Shown in pieces: positions 52,525-60,246 of a DNA stretch of 64,000 nt (position 1 is its first letter; each line of letters begins with the position of its first letter). Source of the DNA: Kiloniellales bacterium (GTDB lineage: Bacteria > Pseudomonadota > Alphaproteobacteria > Kiloniellales > JAKSBE01); NCBI GenBank assembly GCA_030066685.1, contig JASJBF010000017.1, positions 1-64,000 on the forward strand, written 5' to 3'. Below the pieces are notes generated by a model that was not told the origin of the DNA, did not search any database, and saw only the letters and a list, made by a program, of their open reading frames with translations. The translations under genes were made by a program, and so were the position numbers.

Positions 52525-52890
52525 GTGACCTACGAGGAATACAACAGCTTCTGCGCCGCCCTGCCCGCGACCAGCCACGTGGTCCAGTGGGGCGGCTCCC
52601 ACGTCTGGAAGGTCGGCGGCAAGGTCTTCGCCATCGGCGGCTGGCACGAGGGCACGGAGGCCCGCTTCACCTTCAAGGTCTCCGACATCGCCTACGAGAT
52701 GCTGCAGGCGCAGCCGGGCCTGCGTCCGGCGCCCTACCTCGCGTCACGCGGCATGAAGTGGATCCAGCACTACGAGAAGCCCGGGCTCTCCGACGACGAC
52801 CTCAAGGCGTACCTGCGGGAATCCCACCGCATCGTCTCCCTCGGTCTCTCGAAGAAGAAGCAGAAGGAACTTGGGCTTAACCAGGTCTGA
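52525..52890 (+). CDS. MmcQ/YjbR-family protein
   Basis: This 121-residue protein has the MmcQ/YjbR fold (ALPATSHVVQWGGSHVWKVG, VFAIGG and the F-K-V motif near 50). Members bind DNA or have unknown roles. GTG start close to GAGG. It lies 45 bases downstream of the acyltransferase gene. Confidence 0.85.
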   Translation: MTYEEYNSFCAALPATSHVVQWGGSHVWKVGGKVFAIGGWHEGTEARFTFKVSDIAYEMLQAQPGLRPAPYLASRGMKWIQHYEKPGLSDDDLKAYLRESHRIVSLGLSKKKQKELGLNQV

Positions 52891-52927
52891 CAGCTTCACC
52901 AGAAGCGACCCGAAGGACATGGCATCG

Positions 52928-53038
52928 CCCCTCACCCAGCTCCGGCTAAGGCTCGGCGGCTCGCCTCGCCAAGCCTCCACATCCCTCTCCCGCGGGGAGA
53001 GGGAGGGGCCCGCCGCAGAGCGGTGGGAGGGTGAGGGG
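52928..53038. repeat. REP-like palindromic element
   Basis: Outer arms 52928-52937 and 53029-53038 are perfect 10-base complements, and inside lies a second perfect stem of 9 bp (52983-52991 with 52995-53003) with a 3-base GCG loop. This CTCACCC/CTCTCCC pattern recurs at 58.36 kb and 63.75 kb in the window. It lies between the YjbR and GST genes. Confidence 0.7.
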
Positions 53039-53150
53039 AAGGCCTCGGCAAGTCTGACGGCGTTCCTACCTCGAACCCTCAAAGCAAGGCTTGCCCGGCC
53101 GGACTTCGCCGCTAGGCTGGCCCCCTGGTCAGAGAAAACGCGAGCGAAGC

Positions 53151-54077
53151 ATGAGCGACGTCATTCTGCATCACTACCCGCAGTCGCCGGTCTCGGAGAA
53201 GGTGCGGGTCGGCCTGGGGATCAAAGGCCTGGACTGGCTCTCGGTCGAGATCCCGCGGCTGCCGCCGAAGCCGGACCTCATGCCGCTGACCGGCGGCTAC
53301 CGGCGCACCCCGGTGATGCAGATCGGCGCCGAGGTCTACTGCGACAGCCAGTGCATCCTGCGCGAGCTGGAGCGCCGCTTCCCGGAGCCGAGCTTCTGCC
53401 CCGGCGGGGCCGCCGGCATGGTCTGGGGCGTCGGCCGCTGGATCGACGGCACGCTCTTCGACCAGGCGGTGAGCCTGGTCCTGGGCGCCGCCGCCGATAA
53501 CCTGCCGGCGGACTTCGCCCGCGACCGCGGCCGGCTCTACCTCGGCCCCGATCACGACCTGAAGGAGATCCAGGCCGACCTGCCGCAGATCGTCGCCCAG
53601 ATCCGCGGCCAGCTCGGCTGGATCGAGCAGCGCCTGGAGACCGGGCGGCGCTTCATCCTGGGCGAGCGGCCCGGCCTGCCCGACGCCCTGGCCTATCATC
53701 TGGTCTGGTTCCTGCGCGGCCGCTGGATCGAGGGCCCGGCCTTCCTGTCGCAGTTCCCGGCCCTGGAGGCCTGGGAGCAGCGGGTCGCGGCGATCGGCCA
53801 TGGCCGCCCGACCGACATTTCGGGTGCCGAGGCCCTCGACATCGCCCGCGCCGCCGAACCGCAGACCCCGGAGACCGAGGATCCGCTCGACCCCCAGGGC
53901 CTGGCCCCGGGCCAGACGGTCCGGGTCCGTCCCGACGGCGACGGCGGCGATCCGGAGGTCACGGGCGTCGTCCGGCTGGTCGACCCGGAGCGCATCGCGA
54001 TCCTGCGCGAGGACCCGCGCGCCGGCCGGCTCTGCGTCCACTTCCCCAGGATCGGCTACCGGGTGGTCCTGGCGTGA
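53151..54077 (+). CDS. Glutathione S-transferase-family protein with C-terminal extension
   Basis: This 308-residue protein has an N-terminal thioredoxin-like domain (YPQSPVSEKVRVGLGIKGLD, Ser in the catalytic position) and GST C-terminal helices (about 95-210). The final 75 residues (after about 235) are additional, rich in charged residues and containing VTGVVRLVDPERIAILRED, a small beta-like domain not typical of GSTs. ATG 53151 is preceded by no strong site. Substrate unknown. Confidence 0.82.
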   Translation: MSDVILHHYPQSPVSEKVRVGLGIKGLDWLSVEIPRLPPKPDLMPLTGGYRRTPVMQIGAEVYCDSQCILRELERRFPEPSFCPGGAAGMVWGVGRWIDGTLFDQAVSLVLGAAADNLPADFARDRGRLYLGPDHDLKEIQADLPQIVAQIRGQLGWIEQRLETGRRFILGERPGLPDALAYHLVWFLRGRWIEGPAFLSQFPALEAWEQRVAAIGHGRPTDISGAEALDIARAAEPQTPETEDPLDPQGLAPGQTVRVRPDGDGGDPEVTGVVRLVDPERIAILREDPRAGRLCVHFPRIGYRVVLA

Positions 54078-54161
54078 GACCGACGCCGCGGTTCTGCAGG
54101 ACCAACGCGGTCTTCGCGGACGGACCGGCGATGGAGCTTGTCCCCGCGAAGTCACTGCAGA

Positions 54162-54767
54162 CTAGCGTGGGGCGATCCCTGCTTCGGCCAGCCAGCCAAG
54201 CCAACGGCTTCGCTCTATATCGCTGACACCCTGGCCCTTGGCCGCATAGGCCAGTCGAAACCGGTTAGACCTGCCCTCGAAGATGCGCGCGATCTCGTAG
54301 TAGGGCGTTTCGGCGAGCTTCGCCAAGGCGTGCTTGCCTTGGCTCCGGTAGCGCGCCGACAGCGCCGGGCAGGGCGTGAACCATGCCTCATACAGGATGT
54401 CGCCCTCCGCCTTCCTGATGACCACCCAGCGAGTCCGCTCCGGGCAAAGGTCCTCTTCCGCTCGCTGCTGCTTCGCGACGTACTCGGCGACCGTGCCCTC
54501 GGCCTCTTGGACGAACTCGAGCCTCCAATCCTCGGTCGTGATCAACTCGCGCCAGTCGTGGATCGTGTCTCCCCGCTTGATCCATTCGACGATGCGATAG
54601 TCTCCCGGCACCTCGGCCTTATTGCCGACGACGTAGTCGGATCCCGGCGCGCCCCAACCCGGCGGCACCGGGTATTGAAGGACGTCCGCGCCCGCCGTCG
54701 CGTCCTGGCACCCGGAGGTCGTGACGGCGAACAAAGCAACCACGAAAACATGGCGAAGTTCGAGCAT
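54162..54767 (-). CDS. Hypothetical lipoprotein
   Basis: This 201-residue protein has a lipoprotein signal (ALFAVTTSGCQD, Cys about 20). The mature part is mixed alpha/beta with no motif I recognise; two further cysteines (in DLCPERTRW and FTPCPALS) could form a disulfide. GGGAG upstream of the ATG. Convergent with the GST gene. Confidence 0.72.
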   Translation of the reverse strand: MLELRHVFVVALFAVTTSGCQDATAGADVLQYPVPPGWGAPGSDYVVGNKAEVPGDYRIVEWIKRGDTIHDWRELITTEDWRLEFVQEAEGTVAEYVAKQQRAEEDLCPERTRWVVIRKAEGDILYEAWFTPCPALSARYRSQGKHALAKLAETPYYEIARIFEGRSNRFRLAYAAKGQGVSDIERSRWLGWLAEAGIAPR

Positions 54768-54990
54768 AGGGGTCTCCCACGTTACCCGGCTGAAAACGGC
54801 TGGAGTCTCGAAGGGGGCGAAGCGGCCGGAGCCTCCGGGCGCCTGGCAAGCCACACCGAGCCCGCGATCACTTTGCCTCCAAGCAAGTCCAAGCGGGTCA
54901 GTTACGCCAGGTTTGTTTCAGGACCACGTCGCTCGGGCCGGAATGCGGTTTCAATTGTTTCCGTTGCGCGCTCCTCCAAAACCGAGCCGC

Positions 54991-56511
54991 TCAGGCGCGC
55001 TTCCACCGCGCCTCCGCATCCGTCTCGGAATGGCGACGGTCCAGCGAGCGCGAGCTGCCGTCCGCCTGGACGACGCGGCAGTGCCGGCGGCGCAGGCCGG
55101 ACGGCTCGGCGACGCCGCAGGAATGGGCGATGACCCCGACCTCGTGCATCACGTTGCGCGCGTAGTTGGCGACCCTTTGCGCCTTGTCGGCCGGGTTCAG
55201 CCCCTTCTGCAGGTGCGGGTCGTGGGTGGTCACGCCGGTCGGGCAGGTGTTCCTGTTGCACTGCAGGGCCTGGATGCAGCCCAGGGCGAACATGAAGCCC
55301 CGCGCCGAGGCGACGAAGTCGGCGCCGACGCAGAGCGCCCAGGCGACCTGGCCCGGGTTGATCAGCTTGCCCGAGGCGACGACCTTGACCCGCGGCCGCA
55401 GGCCGTGGGCGTCCAGGGTGTCGACGACCAGCGGCAGGCTTTCCTGGACCGGCAGGCCGACGAAGTCGATCAGGCTGGCCGGCGCGGCGCCGGTGCCGCC
55501 GTCGGCGCTGTCCACGGTGATGAAGTCCGGCGCCGCGGCCGCGCCGCGGGCGACGATCGCGCGGCAGAAGTCCTCGATCCAGGCCTCGTCGCCGATCACG
55601 GTCTTGATCCCGGTCGGCTTGCCCGTCACCCGGCGCACCCGGGCGACGAGGTCGAGCAGGCCGCCGAGGTCCTCGGTATCGAGGTGGCGGTTCGGGCTGA
55701 TCGAGTCCCGGCCTGCAGGAATGCCCCGGATCGCGGCGATCTCCGGCGTCACCTTGGCGCCGGGCAGGATGCCGCCCTTGCCCGGCTTGGCGCCCTGGCT
55801 GAGCTTGATCTCGAACATCCGGACCCGGTCCTCGGCCGCGATCCGGGCCAGCCGCTCCTCGTCGAGCACGCCGGCCTCCCCGCAGACGCCGTACTTGGCG
55901 GTGCCGATCTGGAACACGATGTCGGCGCCGCCCTCCAGGTGCCATTCGGTCAGGCCGCCCTCGCCGGTGTTCAGCCAGCAGCCGGCCGCGGCCGCGCCTT
56001 TAGAGAGGGCGCGCACCGCCGGCTTGGAGATGGCGCCGAAGCTCATCGCCGAGACGTTGAAGAAGCTCGCCGTGGTGTAGGGCTGCGGGCAGTCCGGGCC
56101 GAGGGTGATCGGCTGCGCCGGCACCGAGTCCCGGTCGAGGGTCGGGAAGGCGCTGTTGACGAAGAGCACGGTGCCCGCCGGACGCAGGTCCCGGGTCGAG
56201 CCGAAGGGCACCGTGGTGTCGAGGTCCTTTGCCGCCCGGTAGACCCAGCTGCGCTGTTCACGGTTGAAGGGCAGCTCCTCCCGGTCCATGGCGAAGAAGT
56301 ACTGCCGGAAGAAGGTGCCCAGGTGCTCGAAGAGATAGCGCAGGCGGCCGATCACCGGGTAGTTGCGGCGGATCGCGTGGCGGGTCTGGGTGACGTCGAC
56401 CACATAGAGCGCAGCAAGCGTCAGGACCAGGACCCCGACCGCGAGGACGAAGAGCCCGGTCAGGACCAGCAGGGCGTCGGTCAGGAAGACGGTCAGGGCG
56501 CCCAGGTCCAT
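54991..56511 (-). CDS. FMN-binding glutamate-synthase-family oxidoreductase, membrane-anchored
   Basis: This 506-residue protein has an N-terminal hydrophobic segment (about 10-40) and the central FMN-binding barrel of glutamate synthase (SAMSFGAISKPAVRAL, GGLTEWHLEGGADIVFQIG, ISPNRHLDTEDLG, DSADGGTGAAPASLID, CNRNTCPTGV). It lacks the GATase and GOGAT large-subunit parts, so it is a stand-alone archaeal-type module. Cysteines in ALCVGAD and QCNRNTCPTG may bind an iron-sulfur cluster. Partner electron donor is unknown; it is monocistronic in appearance. Confidence 0.85.
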   Translation of the reverse strand: MDLGALTVFLTDALLVLTGLFVLAVGVLVLTLAALYVVDVTQTRHAIRRNYPVIGRLRYLFEHLGTFFRQYFFAMDREELPFNREQRSWVYRAAKDLDTTVPFGSTRDLRPAGTVLFVNSAFPTLDRDSVPAQPITLGPDCPQPYTTASFFNVSAMSFGAISKPAVRALSKGAAAAGCWLNTGEGGLTEWHLEGGADIVFQIGTAKYGVCGEAGVLDEERLARIAAEDRVRMFEIKLSQGAKPGKGGILPGAKVTPEIAAIRGIPAGRDSISPNRHLDTEDLGGLLDLVARVRRVTGKPTGIKTVIGDEAWIEDFCRAIVARGAAAAPDFITVDSADGGTGAAPASLIDFVGLPVQESLPLVVDTLDAHGLRPRVKVVASGKLINPGQVAWALCVGADFVASARGFMFALGCIQALQCNRNTCPTGVTTHDPHLQKGLNPADKAQRVANYARNVMHEVGVIAHSCGVAEPSGLRRRHCRVVQADGSSRSLDRRHSETDAEARWKRA

Positions 56512-56527
56512 GCCAGCGGTCCCGCCG

Positions 56528-56872
56528 TCAGCCGGCGCAGTCGACGCAGCGCATGGTCGCCGGATCGATCTCCAGCCGCTTGGCCGGGATGTCCTCGCCG
56601 CAGTCGCTGCAGTAGCCGAAGTCGTCGCTCTCGAGGCGCTTGAGCGCGGCCTCGATGGCTTGGAGCCGGCCGCGGCGGCGTCCCTCCACCGCCTGGGCCA
56701 TGGCCTGGACCTGCAGGGCGTCCATGCGCGACAGCCGGCCGACGCTCTGCTGGTCCAGCTCGACCGGGCGGCGTTCCTCGGCCGCCCCGGCGCTGAGCTG
56801 CAGCAGCTCGTCCCGCTCCGCCTCGAGCCGCTGCCGGATCGCGTCGAGATCGAGGTCCTGGCGGTCGCTCAC
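56528..56872 (-). CDS. Short DksA/TraR-family zinc-finger protein
   Basis: This 114-residue protein has the DksA/TraR C4 zinc finger, C88-x2-C91 and C109-x2-C112, after an N-terminal coiled-coil pair lacking a DxxDxA tip motif. It may bind RNA polymerase secondary channel. GTG start 56872 with GGAGG seven bases upstream; longer start codons would add non-protein-like sequence. It ends 16 bases from the glutamate-synthase start. Confidence 0.82.
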   Translation of the reverse strand: MSDRQDLDLDAIRQRLEAERDELLQLSAGAAEERRPVELDQQSVGRLSRMDALQVQAMAQAVEGRRRGRLQAIEAALKRLESDDFGYCSDCGEDIPAKRLEIDPATMRCVDCAG

Positions 56873-56930
56873 GTCGGGCCCTCCGCTCGTGGTTTCGCCT
56901 GAAGGAGTATAGACCGGCCCCGGGGCGGCG

Positions 56931-57503
56931 TCAGGCCTGCCCGGCGCCGGCAGGCTCCTGCTCAACGCAGATCCGCTCGCTGTCCGTGTCGGACAGCGGC
57001 ACATCGAGCAGGCCGCAGCGGTGCGGCGACCCGCCCTTGGCGCGTTTCCGGAAGAAACGGCAGGACCGGCAGACGCCGAAGGGCCGGCCGCCGCGTCGGC
57101 GCAGGGCCTCCACAAGCAGCTTCTCCAAGGCGCCCGAAAGGGCCCGCCGCTCAGCCGCGCTCAGCCGTGCGGCTGCGGTCAAGACCACCTCGACGGGATC
57201 GCGCGCGAGCAGATCCCGCCCGGCGCGGGTCACCTCGATCGTCACATTGCGCCGGTCACCCGGGTCGGCCCGCTTGCGGATCAGACCCTTGCGGTCCAGC
57301 GCGTTCAGGGTCTGCGACACCGTGCCCTTGGTCACGCCGAGATAGGCGGTCACCGCCGAAGGGCTGCGGGAGAAGCGGTTGGCCCGGGCCAGGTAGCGCA
57401 GCGCTTCCCACTGGGTCGGCTTCACGCCGCCGGCGTGGGCCTCGTTCTGCAGGATGCGCGACAGGCGTTCCAGCAGCACCGGGATATCGTGCTTGGCCGT
57501 CAT
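56931..57503 (-). CDS. MarR-family regulator with a C-terminal cysteine cluster
   Basis: This 190-residue winged-helix regulator has the MarR core (about 30-110: PTQWEALRYLAR, LGVTKGTVSQTLNALDRKG, RRNVTIEVT). A C-terminal 50-residue tail holds C145-x2-C148-x14-C163-x15-C179, which could bind zinc or an iron-sulfur cluster; that is unusual for MarR. ATG 57503 is the better start. A perfect inverted repeat lies in the 94-bp divergent region with the secreted-protein gene, so it probably regulates both. Confidence 0.83.
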   Translation of the reverse strand: MTAKHDIPVLLERLSRILQNEAHAGGVKPTQWEALRYLARANRFSRSPSAVTAYLGVTKGTVSQTLNALDRKGLIRKRADPGDRRNVTIEVTRAGRDLLARDPVEVVLTAAARLSAAERRALSGALEKLLVEALRRRGGRPFGVCRSCRFFRKRAKGGSPHRCGLLDVPLSDTDSERICVEQEPAGAGQA

Positions 57504-57560
57504 CACAAAATGGTATCGAGTAAAAACTTTCCTTGCAAGCCCGGCGCCACTGGGCTATAT

Positions 57561-57591
57561 CTCCAATAGTATCGACTCGCTACTATTGGAG
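57561..57591. promoter_or_regulatory. Perfect 11-9-11 inverted repeat, probable MarR operator
   Basis: CTCCAATAGTA (57561-57571) is repeated inverted as TACTATTGGAG (57581-57591) around a 9-base spacer, immediately before the ribosome site of the secreted-protein gene. A related GTATCGAGT occurs at 57512-57520 near the MarR start. Confidence 0.7.
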
Positions 57592-57597
57592 AGGATC

Positions 57598-58314
57598 ATG
57601 AAACGTCTCGCCCTGTCTGTCCTGCTGGCGGGCATCGTCGTGGAAGGCGCCGGGGCCCACGACATCAAGAGCCACACGGCGGCCGACACGAGCCCCGCCT
57701 TCGACATCACCCTGGCGTCGGCCACGACCGACGGCCGCCTCACGACCTTCATGATGGAGGTCGCCGGCGCGGCCGGCAGCGTGAAGCCGGTGCCGATCGG
57801 CAAGCTCAAGGGGGCCAAGGTCGAGTCCTACGTCTGGCCGACCGGCCTCGACCCCGCCCGGGTCGGCTTCGATCCCGGCTCTGGCATCCTGGCGCTCGCC
57901 ATCACCGCGCATCCGGACTTCGACGACACCCCGCTGTACGACGAGAACCGGGACGGCGACCCGGCCAACGACGGCGCCGACTGGCATTCCCATTGGGTGG
58001 TCCTGGTCGAGGACGAGGCCTGCGGCGCCGGACTCAAGGTCCGTGACGTCTCGCCCGGCGTCGACCTGCTGCCCGCGACCGCGCCGATGCTGCCGATCGC
58101 CCTGGACAGCCCGGGCATGAGCCCGATCCTGCACGGCGGCACGGCGAAGATCACCGTGCCGCTCGACGAGACCGAGATGCTGGCCTTCGACGCGGTCACC
58201 GCCGAGCTTCAGGTCAACGTCGAGGGCGAGGTGCCGCTGCTCTGCGTCACCGGGGTCCACGACGTCGCCTCCGGCGACCTCTCGCTGCCCGGCCGCGTCA
58301 TGCTCCGGGAATGA
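57598..58314 (+). CDS. Secreted protein of unknown function
   Basis: This 238-residue protein has a signal peptide (about 1-20, ending GAGAHD). The mature chain is beta-rich. It contains an Asp/His-rich segment (about 119-135, ENRDGDPANDGADWHSHW) that might bind a metal, and two cysteines (DEACGAG and LLCVTG) that may pair. No family recognised. ATG follows GGAG closely. It is divergent from the MarR gene and carries its operator at the start. Confidence 0.72.
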   Translation: MKRLALSVLLAGIVVEGAGAHDIKSHTAADTSPAFDITLASATTDGRLTTFMMEVAGAAGSVKPVPIGKLKGAKVESYVWPTGLDPARVGFDPGSGILALAITAHPDFDDTPLYDENRDGDPANDGADWHSHWVVLVEDEACGAGLKVRDVSPGVDLLPATAPMLPIALDSPGMSPILHGGTAKITVPLDETEMLAFDAVTAELQVNVEGEVPLLCVTGVHDVASGDLSLPGRVMLRE

Positions 58315-58355
58315 TCCGCCGTCCGTGCAGAGTATCCCTTGCACACTTCGGTGTT

Positions 58356-58459
58356 TCACCCCCACCCCAACCCTCCCCCATCAAGGGGGAGGGAGAGCAT
58401 TTCTGCAGCCGCGACTCTTAAGCCCTCCCCCTTGATGGGGGAGGGTTGGGTGGGGGTGA
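58356..58459. repeat. Long REP-like inverted repeat between convergent genes
   Basis: A 38-base left arm (58356-58393) pairs with a 37-base right arm (58423-58459), differing by one inserted base, with a 29-base loop. It lies between the secreted-protein stop and the Crp/Fnr stop, so it could be a bidirectional terminator. Shares the CTCACCC...CTCCC pattern with the other two elements. Confidence 0.8.
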
Positions 58460-58483
58460 GATCACAGTCTCCGACTCTGATAA

Positions 58484-59149
58484 CTACTCAGCGCGGGCCA
58501 GGGTGCGGAGGCGGCCGGGTTCCAAAAGCGCGATCCGGCCGCGCGCGAGGCTCACCCAGCCGCGGCGTTCGAGCTCCTTGAGCTGGCGGCCGACGACCTC
58601 CCGCGCGGTGCCGAGCTCGGCGGCGAGGTCCTGGTGAGTCGCCACCACGGCGCCGTCGGCCCCCGCGAGATCCAGAAGGCGCTGCGCCAGGCGCTTGTCG
58701 AGACGTTCGAAGGCGACCTCCTCGACCACGTGCATCAGGTCCGAGATGCGCTGGGCGTAGTCGGCGAAGACCAGGCGGCGGAAACCGGGCGATTGGGCGA
58801 CCGCGTCCTCGAAGGCCGCCTTGGGGATCCCGACCGCGGTCACCTCGGTCTCGGTGATGCCCTCGGCGGCATAGGCTTCGTCCGACAGCAGGCAGGCGGT
58901 GGTCATGATGCAGGTCTCGCCGCCGGTGACCCGGTAGAGCACGATCTCGCGCCCGCTGGTCGGGGAGACCTGCTGCACCCGCACCGTGCCCTCGAGCACC
59001 AGCAGGAAGCTCTGCGCCGCGACGCCGGGCGCGAAGACCGTCGCCCCGGCCGGCAGGGAGACCTCGCCGGCCCGTTCGGTCAGCAGTCTCTGGTCCTCCG
59101 CCGGCAGCGCGGCGAGTTGCGGGAAGCGGTCGATCCAGGTCTCGGTCAT
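58484..59149 (-). CDS. Crp/Fnr-family regulator
   Basis: This 221-residue protein has an N-terminal cyclic-nucleotide-type beta barrel (about 25-110) and a C-terminal winged helix (about 160-210, THQDLAAELGTAREVVGRQLKELERRG). No FNR cysteine cluster at the N-terminus; Cys in GETCIMTTACLL may sense sulfane sulfur, as known for FisR/CstR-like logic in other families, though by inference only. ATG 59149 has GAGGG six bases upstream. Divergent from the sulfide genes with a Crp-type palindrome between. Confidence 0.85.
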   Translation of the reverse strand: MTETWIDRFPQLAALPAEDQRLLTERAGEVSLPAGATVFAPGVAAQSFLLVLEGTVRVQQVSPTSGREIVLYRVTGGETCIMTTACLLSDEAYAAEGITETEVTAVGIPKAAFEDAVAQSPGFRRLVFADYAQRISDLMHVVEEVAFERLDKRLAQRLLDLAGADGAVVATHQDLAAELGTAREVVGRQLKELERRGWVSLARGRIALLEPGRLRTLARAE

Positions 59150-59188
59150 GCGCGCCCTCATGCAGCCGCGCGATCCGCGATCACGAGA

Positions 59189-59205
59189 ATGTGACTAAGT
59201 CACAT
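59189..59205. promoter_or_regulatory. 17-bp perfect Crp/Fnr-type palindrome
   Basis: ATGTGACTAAGTCACAT is a perfect palindrome (apart from its central base) and closely matches the TGTGA-N6-TCACA type core in shape. It lies between the Crp/Fnr gene and the persulfide dioxygenase gene. Confidence 0.8.
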
Positions 59206-59357
59206 ACCGCAGCGGCGCGCAAGCCTAGGCTCCGCAGGATGCCAGGCGCGGCGAGGCCGCCGCGACCCTGGCGACGCCATGAGCCGGCCAAGACCGGCGG
59301 CCGCGGGCCGGAAGCGGCCCCGGCGGGAAGACATCTGCATTCTCGGGAGCCCGCAGC

Positions 59358-60218
59358 ATGAACCCAAAGGTAAAGACCTTCTTCGACGAGGCGACCTTCA
59401 CCGCCACCCACGTGGTCTGGGACCCCAAGACCCGACGCGCGGCGATCGTCGACTCGGTCAAGGACTACGATCCAAGTTCCGGCCGCAGCTCGACGGTCTC
59501 GGCCGACGCGATGATCTCCTTCGTGCAGGACCACGACCTCCAGGTCGACTGTATCCTCGAGACCCACGTCCACGCCGACCACCTGACCGCCGCGCCCTAC
59601 CTCAAGGAGAAGCTGGGCGGCCGGATCGGCATCGGGGCGCGGATCGACGTGGTCCAGGGCGTCTTCAAGAAGGTCTTCAACGCCGAAGACGACTTCCGCA
59701 CCGACGGACGCCAGTTCGACCACCTCTTCGAGGACGGCGAGACCTTCGCCATCGGCGAGCTGGAAGCGACGGTGATTCACACCCCCGGGCACACGCCGGC
59801 CTGCGTCACCTATGTCGTGGGCGACGCGGCCTTCGTCGGCGACACCCTCTTCATGCCGGACTTCGGCACCGCCCGCTGCGACTTCCCGGGCGGCGACGCG
59901 CGCCAGCTCTACAAGTCGATCCGCAAGATCCTCTCGCTGCCGCCCGAGACCCGGCTGTTCCTCTGCCACGACTACGCGCCCAACGGCCGCGGCTACCAGT
60001 GGGAGACCAGCGTCGCCGCCGAGCGGGCCGAGAACATCCACGTGCGCAACGGCGTCTCCGAGGACGCCTTCGTGCAGATGCGCAGCGCCCGCGACGAGCA
60101 GCTGGGCATGCCGGTCCTGATCCTGCCCTCGGTGCAGGTGAACATGCGCGCCGGCGAGCTGCCGCCGGCCGAGGACAACGGCACCCACTACCTGAAGATC
60201 CCGGTCGACGCGCTCTGA
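59358..60218 (+). CDS. Persulfide dioxygenase-type MBL-fold protein (ETHE1/Blh-like)
   Basis: This 286-residue enzyme oxidises glutathione persulfide to sulfite. The metallo-beta-lactamase motif ETHVHADH (H70, H72, D74, H75), HTPGHTPAC and VGDTLFMPDFGTARCDFPGG are as in ETHE1-like dioxygenases. It is first in the sulfide operon (28 bases from the SQR fusion). The Crp-type palindrome lies about 150 bases upstream. Confidence 0.9.
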   Translation: MNPKVKTFFDEATFTATHVVWDPKTRRAAIVDSVKDYDPSSGRSSTVSADAMISFVQDHDLQVDCILETHVHADHLTAAPYLKEKLGGRIGIGARIDVVQGVFKKVFNAEDDFRTDGRQFDHLFEDGETFAIGELEATVIHTPGHTPACVTYVVGDAAFVGDTLFMPDFGTARCDFPGGDARQLYKSIRKILSLPPETRLFLCHDYAPNGRGYQWETSVAAERAENIHVRNGVSEDAFVQMRSARDEQLGMPVLILPSVQVNMRAGELPPAEDNGTHYLKIPVDAL

Positions 60219-60246
60219 CGCGACGGCCGAAGGGGAGAGGCAAATC

